Shown here in pieces: positions 9,862-19,236 of a stretch of 64,000 nucleotides of DNA (positions are counted from its first letter, which is position 1; each line of letters opens with the position of its first letter). The DNA comes from CAZMNY01 sp964567745 (GTDB lineage Bacteria > Planctomycetota > Planctomycetia > Pirellulales > Pirellulaceae): NCBI GenBank assembly GCA_964567745.1, contig CAZMNY010000038.1, forward strand, positions 1 through 64,000, read 5' to 3'. The notes under the pieces were generated by a model. It did not search any database and was not told the DNA's origin. It saw only the letters and a list, made by a program, of their open reading frames with translations. A program made the position numbers and the translations under genes.

Positions 9862-11925
9862 CTAATTTCGTTTTTTGGGCCTTGGTATCTGGGAGCGACC
9901 TTTGCGTCTGGTCTTCTTACGTGCTCCGACCTTGGAATCCGCGCTGGTGACGGGCTCGCCCAGCGAGTCTTGCAGTTCGGTGATGCGATCGCGAATCGAG
10001 GCGGCTTTTTCGAATTCGAGATTTTCGGCAGCGTCAAGCATTTCACCTTCGAGTTGATTCAACATCTCTTGGCTGACAATTTCCATTTCGTCCGTTCGGC
10101 CAACCGCTTCATTGGCCTTCTTACGCGCTTGGGACGCCGATTCGATACCCGATTGAACGTTCTTTTGGATTGTTTCCGGCGTGATTCCATGCTGATCGTT
10201 GTACGCTTGCTGGATTTCACGTCGCCGTCGAGTCTCTTCGATGGCTTTGGCCATCGAATCTGTCATCTTGTCGGCGTAGAGAATGACTTTGGCGTTGACG
10301 TTTCGAGCCGCCCGCCCAATGGTCTGAATCAGGGATGTCTCGCTGCGAAGGAAGCCTTCTTTGTCCGCGTCGAGAATCGCCACCATCGAGACTTCCGGTA
10401 GGTCGAGCCCTTCTCGCAGCAGGTTGACGCCGACGAGACAGTCGAATTGACCTTCGCGCAATTCACGTAACAACTCAACGCGTTCAAATGCGTCGAGTTC
10501 GCTGTGAAGCCACTTGCAAGCGACACCGTTTTCGCTGAGGTAGTGGGCCAAGTCTTCGGCGAGCCGTTTGGTGAGCGCCGTCACCAGGACGCGTTCTTTC
10601 GCTTCCGCCCGTTCGTTGATTTGCCCTAAGAGATGAGCTACTTGAGTCCGAGCGGGCTGAACTTCTACGACCGGATCGAGCAAGCCCGTCGGACGGATGA
10701 TCTGCTCGACTACTTCGCCGCCCGTCTCCTCCAATTCAAATTCGCTCGGTGTCGCCGACACATAGACAATTTGCTTGACGATCTCCTGCCACTCTTCGAA
10801 CTTGAGCGGCCGATTGTCCAGCGCGCACGGAAGTCGAAAGCCGTGCTCGACCAAATTAATCTTGCGACTGCGGTCGCCGGCATACATCGCGCGAATTTGC
10901 GGCGTCGTCACATGCGACTCATCGACAAACAACAAGAAGTCATCGGGGAAGAAATCGTAGAGCGTGTGCGGACGCTCGCCAGGTTTTCGACCGGCGAGGG
11001 GTCGGCTGTAATTCTCGACTCCCGGGCAATACCCAACCTCGCTGAGCATTTCAATATCGAATCGTGTTCTGGCGTTGAGTCGCTGAGCTTCAAGCAGTTT
11101 CCCTTGCCCGCGGAATTTCTCCAGTTGCTCTTCTAGCTCCTCTTTGATGATCGCGACGGCTTTCTCAATGCGAGACTCCGGAAGCACGAAGTGCTTTGCT
11201 GGATAAACGAACAGCTGTTCTTCCTTGGACAACGTTTCGCCGCTGACAGGATTGATCAAAGAGAGTTGATCGACTTCGTCGCCCCACAATTCGATCCGGT
11301 ATGCGTACTCTTCGTACGATGGCCAGATCTCCACACAATCGCCGCGGACGCGGAACTTCCCTCGCGCGAAGCCGATGTCGTTCCTCTCGTATTGAATGTC
11401 GACAAGCCGGCGGAGCATGTCATCGCGATCGAGCGTCTGGCTCTTGCGAACCGCGACCATCATGTCCTTGTAATCGTCAGGCGATCCCAAACCGTAAATG
11501 CTCGACACGCTCGCCACAATAATCACATCGCGCCGGCTCACCAACGCGCTCGTCGTCGCCAGCCGCAGCCGATCGATCTCATCGTTGATCGAAGCGTCTT
11601 TCTCGATATAGATGTCGCGTTGAGGTATATACGCCTCGGGCTGGTAGTAGTCGTAGTAGCTGACGAAGTAGTTAACCGAATTCCGAGGGAAGAAGCCCTT
11701 GAATTCGGAGAACAGTTGAGCGGCCAAGGTCTTGTTGTGAGAGATGACGAGCGTCGGTTTCTGCACCGCTTGAATCACGTTGGCCATCGTGAACGTCTTG
11801 CCGGAACCGGTGACGCCGACCAGCATCTGCGAACGTCGGCCCTCCTTGACCCCTTGAGTCAAAGCCTCAATCGCCTGCGGTTGGTCGCCGGCCGGATCAA
11901 AGGGTGCCTGCAAATCAAAAACCAT
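9862..11925 (-). CDS. uvrB: UvrABC excinuclease subunit B
   Basis: Nucleotide excision repair helicase-like subunit that verifies lesions delivered by UvrA and recruits UvrC. The 687-aa protein shows Walker A GVTGSGKTFTMANVI, the beta-hairpin region YYDYYQPEAYIPQRD, the DEAD-like box VDESHVT, motifs YVSATPSEFELE and GVNLLREGLDLPEVS, QTIGRAARN, and a C-terminal UVR domain (MLDAAENLEFEKAASIRDRI). The ATG at 11925 is chosen because GGAG lies seven bases upstream; a TTG nine codons earlier is also in frame. The C-terminus ends in a basic Lys/Arg tail. Confidence 0.98.
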   Translation of the reverse strand: MVFDLQAPFDPAGDQPQAIEALTQGVKEGRRSQMLVGVTGSGKTFTMANVIQAVQKPTLVISHNKTLAAQLFSEFKGFFPRNSVNYFVSYYDYYQPEAYIPQRDIYIEKDASINDEIDRLRLATTSALVSRRDVIIVASVSSIYGLGSPDDYKDMMVAVRKSQTLDRDDMLRRLVDIQYERNDIGFARGKFRVRGDCVEIWPSYEEYAYRIELWGDEVDQLSLINPVSGETLSKEEQLFVYPAKHFVLPESRIEKAVAIIKEELEEQLEKFRGQGKLLEAQRLNARTRFDIEMLSEVGYCPGVENYSRPLAGRKPGERPHTLYDFFPDDFLLFVDESHVTTPQIRAMYAGDRSRKINLVEHGFRLPCALDNRPLKFEEWQEIVKQIVYVSATPSEFELEETGGEVVEQIIRPTGLLDPVVEVQPARTQVAHLLGQINERAEAKERVLVTALTKRLAEDLAHYLSENGVACKWLHSELDAFERVELLRELREGQFDCLVGVNLLREGLDLPEVSMVAILDADKEGFLRSETSLIQTIGRAARNVNAKVILYADKMTDSMAKAIEETRRRREIQQAYNDQHGITPETIQKNVQSGIESASQARKKANEAVGRTDEMEIVSQEMLNQLEGEMLDAAENLEFEKAASIRDRITELQDSLGEPVTSADSKVGARKKTRRKGRSQIPRPKKRN

Positions 11926-11977
11926 CGCGTTCTCCGCACTTGCGATCGGCAAGACCAGTCTTGTGTTTTGTCATAAC

Positions 11978-12385
11978 CTACTCCTTCGCAACGCCGTTGA
12001 CGGCTCGGGCTGCGGGACTTTCGAAAGAGACATAAGGCCTGATTCGCTCAACCGTTCGAGAGCCGATGCCGCGCACCCTTTGCAAGTCGTCCACCGATCG
12101 AAATGGCCCTTCTTGCCTGCGTGATTCGACAATCCGCTTCGCCAGCGTCTCGCCAATGCGGGGCAGGGCGGACAACTCCGGCCAGCGAGCGCGATTCACG
12201 TTCAAAACGAATTCAATTCGATGCGAGCTGCGATCAAGATGCCTTAGATTCCCGTTCCAACCGCCGCGACGAACCCAGTTCGCCAGCCAGAGCGTTGCGA
12301 GCAGCAGGGCGATCACCGCGACCGTTCGCTGGTCTTCGCGCCGCACCGCGAAGCGAGCAACCAGTTGTGATTCGCGTTGCGGCAT
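11978..12385 (-). CDS. ComEA-like helix-hairpin-helix protein
   Basis: A 135-aa protein with one transmembrane segment near residues 20-40 (VAVIALLLATLWLANWV) and a C-terminal pair of helix-hairpin-helix motifs: ELSALPRIGETLAKRIVESR and DLQRVRGIGSRTVERIRPY. This is the architecture of ComEA-type DNA-binding proteins, which hold incoming DNA outside the cytoplasmic membrane in natural transformation. No other competence gene is adjacent, so a role in uptake is unproven. The start ATG has GGGAG eight bases upstream; the frame remains open to 12610 but that part looks non-coding. Confidence 0.82.
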   Translation of the reverse strand: MPQRESQLVARFAVRREDQRTVAVIALLLATLWLANWVRRGGWNGNLRHLDRSSHRIEFVLNVNRARWPELSALPRIGETLAKRIVESRRQEGPFRSVDDLQRVRGIGSRTVERIRPYVSFESPAARAVNGVAKE

Positions 12386-12735
12386 CGGTCGACTCCCATT
12401 CCCCGTTGGCGAAACCTGCCGACTCGGACGGCTGGCCGCCGCGAATTCCAGGTTGCTGTCGCCCTGCCGCCGATTCCACTGGCGAACCAAACCGCTATTA
12501 TGCAGAAAACTGAGGCGAAGTTCGAGGCGTGACAAGGGGATGGCACACCGACTGTTGAAGAAATGCAATCGATGTGCCGCCGACATCAAAAGAAGGCGGG
12601 CGACGCCCAAAAACCGTCTCCAACGCCCGCGCAGCTCGGTCGGGCCTCGTTACGGCCTTTTTGTGTGTGAAACGCGCAGACGGCGCCTATGCCGTCGAGC
12701 CCGCGGGCGACATGAGATGAGTTCATAGGACAAAA

Positions 12736-13668
12736 ATGAAACGCGAATACCGACAACAAGAATGGGACTCGGACGTTGAGGACGACTGTCGTCAACTGGT
12801 GCGATTGGCTGTCCGCGAAGACCTCGATTGCGGCCAGGATTGGACGACGCTGGCCCTAGTCGATCCCGCGCGGCGGGGCGCGGCGTCCATCGTGCCGCGT
12901 GAGTCGGGCGTTATCTGCGGGTTGCAAGCCGCGTCGGTTGCCCTAACGGAAATGGAATCGTCTCTACAACTGCAGATGCAATGCAGCGACGGCGACCCGG
13001 CCGTTCCGGGGCAATCGGTCGCTCTGATCGAAGGATCAGTTCGAGACATGCTGACGTGCGAACGCATCGCGCTGAATCTGATCGGACGGCTGTCCGGCGT
13101 CGCCTCGCTGACGCGTCAGTATGTCCAGGCCGCGCGGCAACACGGAACAGCACGGATCTACGACACGCGAAAGACGACGCCCGGTTGGCGCCGGCTGGAA
13201 AAATACGCCGTGGTTTGCGGCGGCGGAATGAATCACCGTCTCGGGCTTTTTGACGGGATCCTCATCAAGGACAACCATCTGGCCGCCGGAGGCGACGACG
13301 CTCCCGGGGGCACCTGGCAAACAGGAGCCGCTGTCGATCGAGCTCGTGAACTGCTTGAGGAGCTGGGTCGCGGCGCAAACTCGAAAGACCCGATGATGCT
13401 GGAAATCGAAGTCGACACGCTTGAGCAGTTGCGCGAAGCGCTCAAGTCCGATCCAGACATTGTATTGCTCGACAATATGAGCCCGCCGAAGTTGCGAGAG
13501 GCCATCGAGATCCGCAACGCGCACGGCAACGCCGAACTTGAAGCGTCTGGCGGAGTCAACTTGGAAACGGTCGGCGCCATCTCGGCGACGGGAGTCGAGC
13601 GGATCAGCGTGGGCGGACTGACCCATTCAGCCGTCGCGCTCGACGTCGGCCTCGATTGGGTCAATTGA
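12736..13668 (+). CDS. nadC: Nicotinate-nucleotide pyrophosphorylase (quinolinate phosphoribosyltransferase)
   Basis: De novo NAD synthesis: quinolinate plus PRPP gives nicotinate mononucleotide, CO2 and pyrophosphate. At 310 aa it is slightly longer than usual. The signature segments are present: RIYDTRKTTPGWRRLEKYAV, then GGGMNHRLGLFDGILIKDNH with substrate-binding His/Arg/Lys, EIEVDTLEQLREAL, IVLLDNMSP, and LEASGGVN plus ISVGGLTHS at the phosphate site. AGGA precedes the ATG. It is divergent from the helix-hairpin-helix gene; no nadA or nadB is in the window. Confidence 0.96.
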   Translation: MKREYRQQEWDSDVEDDCRQLVRLAVREDLDCGQDWTTLALVDPARRGAASIVPRESGVICGLQAASVALTEMESSLQLQMQCSDGDPAVPGQSVALIEGSVRDMLTCERIALNLIGRLSGVASLTRQYVQAARQHGTARIYDTRKTTPGWRRLEKYAVVCGGGMNHRLGLFDGILIKDNHLAAGGDDAPGGTWQTGAAVDRARELLEELGRGANSKDPMMLEIEVDTLEQLREALKSDPDIVLLDNMSPPKLREAIEIRNAHGNAELEASGGVNLETVGAISATGVERISVGGLTHSAVALDVGLDWVN

Positions 13669-14137
13669 GCCAGTTTGCTTGCTCGTTCAATTTGTTTTGC
13701 CATTTGACCACCCTAGACCGTGGCCTACCCTTTGCTAGTCGAACGTGGACCTACAAAACGAATAAAACGAATAAAACGTGGCGGGGGAAGCTGGGAGCTT
13801 GAGGGGACCCCGCCGCGTTTTTCGGTTTCACGCGACCCCATAGAGCCACGGCGATATCAGCGGACGAGCAATCTCATCTCCGCCGAGCCGTTCCGCAATC
13901 TGCGGTTTCTCGACCACTCTCCAGACGCTCGTTATCCAACGATCCAAACACTGTTTTCGCGCGTCACAATTGGCAAGGTCCACGTTGGCATATTCCTTCT
14001 AATCAGCCCAACAGTTCCGATGGCAAACCCAATCGACGCTGGCGGCTCTCGAATTCGCGGCGCATCCTGCGACGCAGGACCTAAACTTGCTCATTGGATT
14101 GATCAGCGGGAACTGGTCATCGAATTGGAGAAGAATT
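13669..14137. other. Intergenic with short repeats
   Basis: No gene is supported. Three AAAACG(AAT) units lie near 13757-13777, next to a GGCGGGG/CCCCGCC inverted pair around 13780-13811 that could form a hairpin. The remaining sequence is unremarkable. Confidence 0.5.
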
Positions 14138-14584
14138 GTGTCGCGCGAAAAAACGATTCTGATTTGTAACAACGACTTGCATGTTGTAAGAGCGATTGAG
14201 TACCGATTTCGCAAGGCGTCCTACCATGTACTCGCCGCCCAGACGGTCGACAACGCCTGGAGGTCAATCGAGACGCATTCGGTCGACGCCGTTGTGACCG
14301 ACGTCCGGCTCAGCAACTCGTGCGGACTCGATTTTGTCGAGCAATTCCGAGCAACACCAGGTCACGAATCAACTCCTGTTATCCTGCTGACCGACAAGGG
14401 ATTTGAGATTCCTTGGAACGAGGTCTGCGAAAGGCTGGGCGTGATAACGATTGTGCCCAAACCCTTCAGCCCTCGCGAACTGTTGAGTCTTGTCGACGAC
14501 ATCGTTCACTTCGGCACGGCCCCGGCGCGAGACGCTTTCCTGCGAACAACTTTCCGTTCACGAAAACGAACATCGCCGATTTAG
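14138..14584 (+). CDS. Receiver-only response regulator
   Basis: A 148-aa stand-alone receiver domain. The acidic site is N12-D13 rather than the usual Asp-Asp, the phospho-acceptor is D55 in VVTDVRL, the switch Thr is in ILLTDKG, and the conserved Lys is in VPKPFSP. No DNA-binding output domain follows, only a basic tail (RSRKR). GTG is chosen as start because GGAG lies seven bases before it. It may act as a phosphorelay intermediate or bind a partner protein; no histidine kinase is nearby. Confidence 0.85.
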   Translation: MSREKTILICNNDLHVVRAIEYRFRKASYHVLAAQTVDNAWRSIETHSVDAVVTDVRLSNSCGLDFVEQFRATPGHESTPVILLTDKGFEIPWNEVCERLGVITIVPKPFSPRELLSLVDDIVHFGTAPARDAFLRTTFRSRKRTSPI

Positions 14585-14709
14585 CTATCGGCGTCGACGC
14601 CTCAGTCGAATTGTCACCCAGCCGACTCACGACGTTGTCATCTTGCGTCTTGGCGCGCATCCTGTCGCCGCGTTTCCTGACGAGCGAACCAGATTTCGAT
14701 GATTTTGGG

Positions 14710-14763
14710 CGCGCCACTTTCGCGGAGCGTGGGTGACACTCGACGCGCCACTTTCGCGGAGCG
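14710..14763. repeat. 20-bp direct repeat pair
   Basis: CGCGCCACTTTCGCGGAGCG occurs at 14710-14729 and again at 14744-14763, in the leader of arsC. It contains CGCG palindromic ends and looks like a fragment of a dispersed intergenic repeat. Confidence 0.8.
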
Positions 14764-14843
14764 CAAGGCGACGGTGTTGGCGGTCGTGCATCTGCGCTGA
14801 TTCGTTACAATGAGGTCGAAGCTCTTGAATAGGAGGGTCGGCC

Positions 14844-15290
14844 ATGGATCGAAAAAAACGAGTGCTGTTTCTTTGCACGGGCAACTCTTGCCGCAGTCAA
14901 ATGGCCGAGGGATGGGCTCGCGCTCGGCAAGGCGACGAATTCGAAGTCTACTCGGCCGGGATTGAAAAGCACGGACTCAATCCGAATGCCGTTCGAGTGA
15001 TGCAGGAGGCGGGCGTCGATATCAGCGGACAGACATCGAACACCGTCGAAGAATTAGGCGACGTTGAGCTCGACTTCGTGGTCACGGTTTGCGGCCACGC
15101 CGATCAGAATTGCCCGACATTTTACGGCAGCGCCGTCGTTATCCATCGCGGTTTCGACGATCCGCCTAAGCTGGCACAAACAGCCGCGACTGAAGAAGAA
15201 GCTCTGAATCACTACCGACGAGTTCGCGACGAGATCAGAGCGTATGTCTTACGACTGCCGAAAGAACTCAGCAAACATTCGGCGAAGTAA
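14844..15290 (+). CDS. arsC: Arsenate reductase, thioredoxin-coupled type (low-MW phosphatase fold)
   Basis: A 148-aa cytosolic enzyme reducing arsenate to arsenite. The P-loop C11-TGNSC-R is followed by RSQMAEGWAR. The redox cysteines at C83 and C90 (VCGHADQNC) match the three-cysteine cascade of thioredoxin-coupled ArsC. A catalytic Asp is in HRGFDDPP. GGAGGG seven bases before the ATG sets the start. No arsR, arsB or acr3 gene is adjacent, so it may be a lone resistance gene or a related low-molecular-weight phosphatase. Confidence 0.9.
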   Translation: MDRKKRVLFLCTGNSCRSQMAEGWARARQGDEFEVYSAGIEKHGLNPNAVRVMQEAGVDISGQTSNTVEELGDVELDFVVTVCGHADQNCPTFYGSAVVIHRGFDDPPKLAQTAATEEEALNHYRRVRDEIRAYVLRLPKELSKHSAK

Positions 15291-15475
15291 AAGCCGCCTC
15301 AACCCAATCTCGGGACTTGGCTTAGCCCTGGTACGGCGAAGAAGTGCCAGACAAAGTTGGCGGAAAAGGTTGCTGGACAAGCAGTGTGATTGCGCACGAA
15401 CCGCTGGCGCGCACGAGGACGCGGGTTCTTGCACGGAAAGAAGAACGAAAGAAAGCTGCGCAGGGAAGGGGCGTC

Positions 15476-15670
15476 TTATCCGCCCAGCAATCGCGCTCGC
15501 CGAGCCCGACGTTCGGCTCGCAATCGCGAGCGACGTTTTACTTCACTAGGCTTCTCATAGTACTCGCGCCGGCGCATTTCCTTCTTGATGCCGCTTCGCT
15601 CAACCAATTTGCGGAAACGGCGGACCGCCTCTTGAATCGACTCGCGGTCTCGAACCACCAAACGAACCAT
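15476..15670 (-). CDS. rpsU: 30S ribosomal protein bS21
   Basis: A 64-aa very basic protein. The core VRLVVRDRESIQEAVRRFRK followed by LVERSGIKKEMRRREYYEKP is diagnostic of bS21, which helps base-pairing between mRNA leaders and 16S rRNA during initiation. The C-terminus is an Arg-rich tail ending LLGG. GGGAGAAG lies upstream of the ATG. It stands alone with no dnaG or rpoD partner in view. Confidence 0.93.
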   Translation of the reverse strand: MVRLVVRDRESIQEAVRRFRKLVERSGIKKEMRRREYYEKPSEVKRRSRLRAERRARRARLLGG

Positions 15671-16045
15671 TACTTCTCCCAGGTAAGCGCCCCCAAGTGG
15701 GCGTGTCTAAATTCCAACCGCACTGACAACAATCGCGGAAATCTTTGTAGCCAAGCAGTTTAAACCAGTTCGCCGAACCGCGCCAAGACGTCCAAACCGG
15801 TTTTGGGAGTGGCAGAGTTCCGCTGGCCCTCAGGTCGCCCGGAGAGTTCCGAGAAGCAGTTCCGCGCGACCTTCGGCATTAGTCCAACATCGGCAGGGAA
15901 GGGGCGCGGAATCAGCGTAAAGCCCGCAAACAGCCTAAATCGCAGGAATCCGCCAGACGGAACCACCGATGCATCCATCAAGCCGCCGTCGCTGACCGCC
16001 GATTTAATCACTTCACCACCGTGATTAACCACAACGGAAGCGGAC
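15671..16045. other. Intergenic, no gene seen
   Basis: About 375 bases between rpsU and the acidic protein gene. A minus-strand open frame of 106 codons crosses it, but its composition and start context are not convincing. Confidence 0.45.
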
Positions 16046-16531
16046 ATGGACGAGCCCCTCTCCGAGGCGCCAGATTGCAATGCAATGGGCGATCAGGACG
16101 AATCGAATCGGCCAAACGAGCAACGCCTGACGCTCGTCAATGGGAATTCGGATGCCCCTGATCTTGCCGAAAACGGCGCAGAAGATAGCGGATATCAGGC
16201 AATCGACAGGACAGAATCCGACAACGTATTGCTCGGCGACGAAGCGCCCGACCTCGATGTGCACGACGATGACGATGAGCACGATGACGATGAGCACGAC
16301 AACGATGAGGCCGTCGAGGCCTCAGCGGACGAGGCACAAGGAAACGAATCGGGGCCGCCGCCCCAGACGCTGCTCGAAGAGCTCGATGCGAGACAAGACG
16401 ACGTTCTCGATCAGCTCGACGCGCTAAACGACCAGATCAAGGCCCTGATCGCGGATTGGACTCGCCAACGTCAGGACGACCACCCCGCCGAGCAAAATGA
16501 TGGAAATGCGAGCCAGCCGCATGCCGCATAG
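16046..16531 (+). CDS. Very acidic protein with C-terminal coiled coil
   Basis: No family was recognised. The 161-aa protein is Asp/Glu/Asn-rich, with an Asp/His run (DVHDDDDEHDDDEHDNDEAV) in the middle and a predicted amphipathic helix near the C-terminus (LLEELDARQDDVLDQLDALN). GGAAG lies just upstream of the ATG. There is no signal peptide or membrane segment, so it is probably cytosolic. A hairpin (GTCCGTG/CACGGAC at 16536-16553) lies immediately after the stop without a T run. Confidence 0.6.
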   Translation: MDEPLSEAPDCNAMGDQDESNRPNEQRLTLVNGNSDAPDLAENGAEDSGYQAIDRTESDNVLLGDEAPDLDVHDDDDEHDDDEHDNDEAVEASADEAQGNESGPPPQTLLEELDARQDDVLDQLDALNDQIKALIADWTRQRQDDHPAEQNDGNASQPHAA

Positions 16532-16944
16532 GAGAGTCCGTGCAGACACGGACCCATTGACCGATTCGCCAACCGGCTCTACAACCGAAATTCTGCGTCT
16601 GCACGAAGAGATCGCCTCTGGTTGCTGACCTGAGCTGGCTCGAGTTCGGGGAGTCACCCAAAAACGGAACGCCGCTCGATTACCAGTGGCTTGCGCAGCG
16701 AGTCGCCCCAAACACCGTGACTGTGCCCCCTGTCGCAACTCGAGACCACAACCCAACCATTGCGGCTGGAAGCCCAGTCACCCACTAATGGCAAAGCGAA
16801 CTCGGATCGAGTTGGAGTTCTTGCAGCTCAACTCATGACCTCGCAGGCCCACCAACAACTTTGCTTCCTGCTTACTCTCTCTCCCGCTCAACAGCTCGCG
16901 GCGGCGGCGAACGCCGATCCGCGAGCCCCAAAGGCCACGACGTT
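16532..16944. other. Intergenic, leader of typA
   Basis: Besides the short hairpin at 16536-16553, I see no gene. The frame of typA stays open upstream to 16861, but the conserved protein starts at 16945. Confidence 0.5.
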
Positions 16945-18762
16945 ATGCGCCGAGACGACTTGCGAAATATCGTGATTATCGCCCACGTGGATCACGGAAA
17001 GACGACCCTTGTCGATGCTCTACTGAAACAGAGTGGTCAATTCCGCGACGCCCAACTCAAGGGCGAACAGATTCTCGACACGAATGAGATCGAACGAGAA
17101 CGAGGCATCACGATCCTCGCGAAAAATATCGCCTTGCCGTACAAGGGCGTCAAAATCAACATCATCGACACGCCTGGCCACGCGGACTTTGGGGGCGAGG
17201 TCGAACGCGTGCTCGGCATGGCTGATGGCGCTTTGTTGCTAGTCGATGCGGCCGAAGGCCCGATGCCGCAAACGCGATTCGTGCTGGCGAAAGCGCTCGA
17301 ATGCAATCTGCGGCCGATCATCGTGGTCAACAAAGTCGATCGCCCCGATGGACGACCCATGGAGGCGTTGGACGAGGCGTTCGAACTTCTGATGGAACTC
17401 GGAGGCGACGAAGGACTCAACGACCTGCCCTATATTTTCGCGAGCGCCAAAGAGGGGTTCGCCACAACCGATCTCGACCAACCTGGCAACTCCATGGCGC
17501 CATTGCTCGACTTGGTTCTTGAGACGATCCCTGGCCCTGACGTCGACCTCGACGCGCCGGCGCGGATGTTGGTGACGACGCTCGACTGGTCCGAGTTTGT
17601 CGGCAGAATCGCTGTCGGACGCATCGACTCGGGCACGCTCAAGTCGGGAAACTCCGTCGCGGTTTGTCATGCCGATGACGCAACGAAGATAGCCAAGGTT
17701 GCCTCGCTGCACATTTTCGAAAACCTCGGAAAGGCGGAAACCGATGAGGCTCAAGCGGGAGAAGTGGTGGCCGTCGTTGGGATCGATGGAATTGAAATCG
17801 GCGATACGATTTGCCACGCCGAACACCCGCGTCCGCTCCCTCGAGTGACCGTCGATGAACCGACGCTGGAAATGGTCTTCACCATTAACTCGTCCCCATT
17901 CGCCGGCCGTGAAGGCAAATACGTGACGACTCGGCAAATTCGCGAACGACTCTATCGAGAACTCGAACGCAACGTCGCCTTGAGAGTCGAGCCGCTGACG
18001 AACTCGGCCGACTCATTCGCGGTCTCTGGCCGCGGAGTCTTGCATCTGTCGGTGCTGATCGAAACGATGCGCCGAGAGGGATACGAACTATCGGTTGGCA
18101 AGCCGCGAGTGATTGTTCGACATCGAGACGGCGTCAAGCAAGAACCGTTTGAGTCGCTTGTGGTCGAAACGCCAACGGAAAAACTTGGCCCCGTCATGGA
18201 GCTTGTCGGTCAGCGACGCGGCCTGTTAGACGAAATGCAGACTCGCGGCGTTTTCACGCACGCCAATTTCACCATTCCCGCTCGAGGCCTTATTGGCCTT
18301 CGCACGAGACTGCTCAATGCAACTCAGGGCGACGCGATCATGCATCATCGCTTTAGCGGTTATCAAACGGCTGAAGGCGACATCTCCCGGCGGACTTGCG
18401 GCGTCCTGATCTCGATGACAAGCGGCAAGTCGGTCGCGTACGGCCTCAACGGCCTGCAGGATCGAGCCGAATTGTTCGTCCGCCCTGGCGACGAGGTGTA
18501 TGAGGGGATGATCGTTGGCGAAAACAGTCGTGACAACGATATGCCGGTCAACCCGACGAAAGAAAAGAACCTGACGAACATCCGGGCCGCTGGAAGCGAC
18601 GCCAACATCCTCCTCAAGCCGCCGCGTGAGTTTTCTCTTGAGGCGGCTCTCGAGTATATTGAGGACGACGAGCTCGTTGAAATTACGCCGAAGCACATTC
18701 GTTTGCGAAAGGCGTTGCTTCGCGAAACCGATCGACGTCGTCAAAAACGGAGCTCGGGATAG
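16945..18762 (+). CDS. typA: Ribosome-associated translational GTPase TypA/BipA
   Basis: A 605-aa GTPase of the EF-G-like family that binds the 70S ribosome and supports 50S assembly and stress or low-temperature growth. G1 is AHVDHGKTTL, G2 region GEQILDTNEIERERGITI, G3 DTPGHADFGGEVERVLGMAD, G4 NKVDR. EF-G-like domains II, III and V follow, then the BipA-specific C-terminal domain (SGKSVAYGLNGLQDRAELF; VNPTKEKNLTNIRA). The ATG is placed directly before RRDDLRNIVIIAH, as in homologues; an 84-base upstream extension is not conserved-looking. Confidence 0.97.
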   Translation: MRRDDLRNIVIIAHVDHGKTTLVDALLKQSGQFRDAQLKGEQILDTNEIERERGITILAKNIALPYKGVKINIIDTPGHADFGGEVERVLGMADGALLLVDAAEGPMPQTRFVLAKALECNLRPIIVVNKVDRPDGRPMEALDEAFELLMELGGDEGLNDLPYIFASAKEGFATTDLDQPGNSMAPLLDLVLETIPGPDVDLDAPARMLVTTLDWSEFVGRIAVGRIDSGTLKSGNSVAVCHADDATKIAKVASLHIFENLGKAETDEAQAGEVVAVVGIDGIEIGDTICHAEHPRPLPRVTVDEPTLEMVFTINSSPFAGREGKYVTTRQIRERLYRELERNVALRVEPLTNSADSFAVSGRGVLHLSVLIETMRREGYELSVGKPRVIVRHRDGVKQEPFESLVVETPTEKLGPVMELVGQRRGLLDEMQTRGVFTHANFTIPARGLIGLRTRLLNATQGDAIMHHRFSGYQTAEGDISRRTCGVLISMTSGKSVAYGLNGLQDRAELFVRPGDEVYEGMIVGENSRDNDMPVNPTKEKNLTNIRAAGSDANILLKPPREFSLEAALEYIEDDELVEITPKHIRLRKALLRETDRRRQKRSSG

Positions 18763-18803
18763 ATCAGCAGCCGCGACCTCCGCTTCCACAGATAAGGACC
18801 ATC

Positions 18804-19007
18804 ATGCAACCGAAACGCTACTTTTCATTGCAGCCCAGCGAGGGCATCTTGATTCGGGCGGCCGCCGACATCTACTCGGCCTACATCACCAACGGCCAGG
18901 TCCCCGACGGCAAAGAAAACGCCTACATTCAAAAGTCCATTCAAGAAGCCATGACAATCGCGGACTCAGTCGAAAACCTGATTCAATCCGACGGCGAAAT
19001 GGGCTAG
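18804..19007 (+). CDS. Small protein of unknown function
   Basis: A 67-aa soluble protein, largely helical (IQKSIQEAMTIADSVENLI), with AAGGA correctly placed before the ATG and good codon use. It lies 41 bases after typA and is probably co-transcribed. No family was recognised; no signal peptide, metal motif or membrane segment is seen. Confidence 0.72.
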   Translation: MQPKRYFSLQPSEGILIRAAADIYSAYITNGQVPDGKENAYIQKSIQEAMTIADSVENLIQSDGEMG

Positions 19008-19013
19008 CTTGAC

Positions 19014-19172
19014 CTAGGCTCTGTCCCTTAATACCAGTTGATGAGCATTCTTGCGATCGCGATGTAGATCATGGCGAGGTAGTGCTCGAGTTTTTTCTCG
19101 TAGCGGGTCGCGATTCGTCGAGCTTCCTTGATGTCAATTTCTATGCAATCCCAATTAAGGGACAGAGCCTAG
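19014..19172 (-). mobile_element. Miniature inverted-repeat element derived from an IS5-family insertion sequence
   Basis: Perfect 19-bp inverted ends (CTAGGCTCTGTCCCTTAAT at 19014-19032 and its complement at 19154-19172) enclose 121 bp. On the minus strand the inside encodes a 37-residue transposase tail: IDIKEARRIATRYEKKLEHY, then LAMIYIAIARMLINWY and a TAA stop lying in the inverted repeat. The RRIATRYEK segment is typical of the end of IS5-family transposases. CTAG at both outer edges may be a 4-bp target duplication or part of the inverted repeat. It cannot move by itself but could be mobilised by a full-length relative. Confidence 0.85.
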
Positions 19173-19236
19173 GGTGCTGCACGGGAACGCAGGGCCTTGC
19201 ACGGAAACACTAGCCTCCCCCACGGGCTTGAGCTAT

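Noticed and set aside
9862..11952. Nine-codon longer start for uvrB at a TTG
   Set aside because: The ATG at 11925 has a clear GGAG at good spacing and homologues start there.
11191..11976. Plus-strand open frame of 261 codons opposite uvrB
   Set aside because: uvrB is certain on the other strand; this frame has no recognisable motif.
13720..14169. Plus-strand open frame of 149 codons before the receiver gene
   Set aside because: It overlaps the start of the receiver gene, and contains the AAAACG repeats read as protein; no coding character.
15760..16080. Minus-strand open frame of 106 codons upstream of rpsU
   Set aside because: Composition is unconvincing, there is no ribosome site, and it overlaps the start of the acidic protein gene; it cannot be fully excluded.
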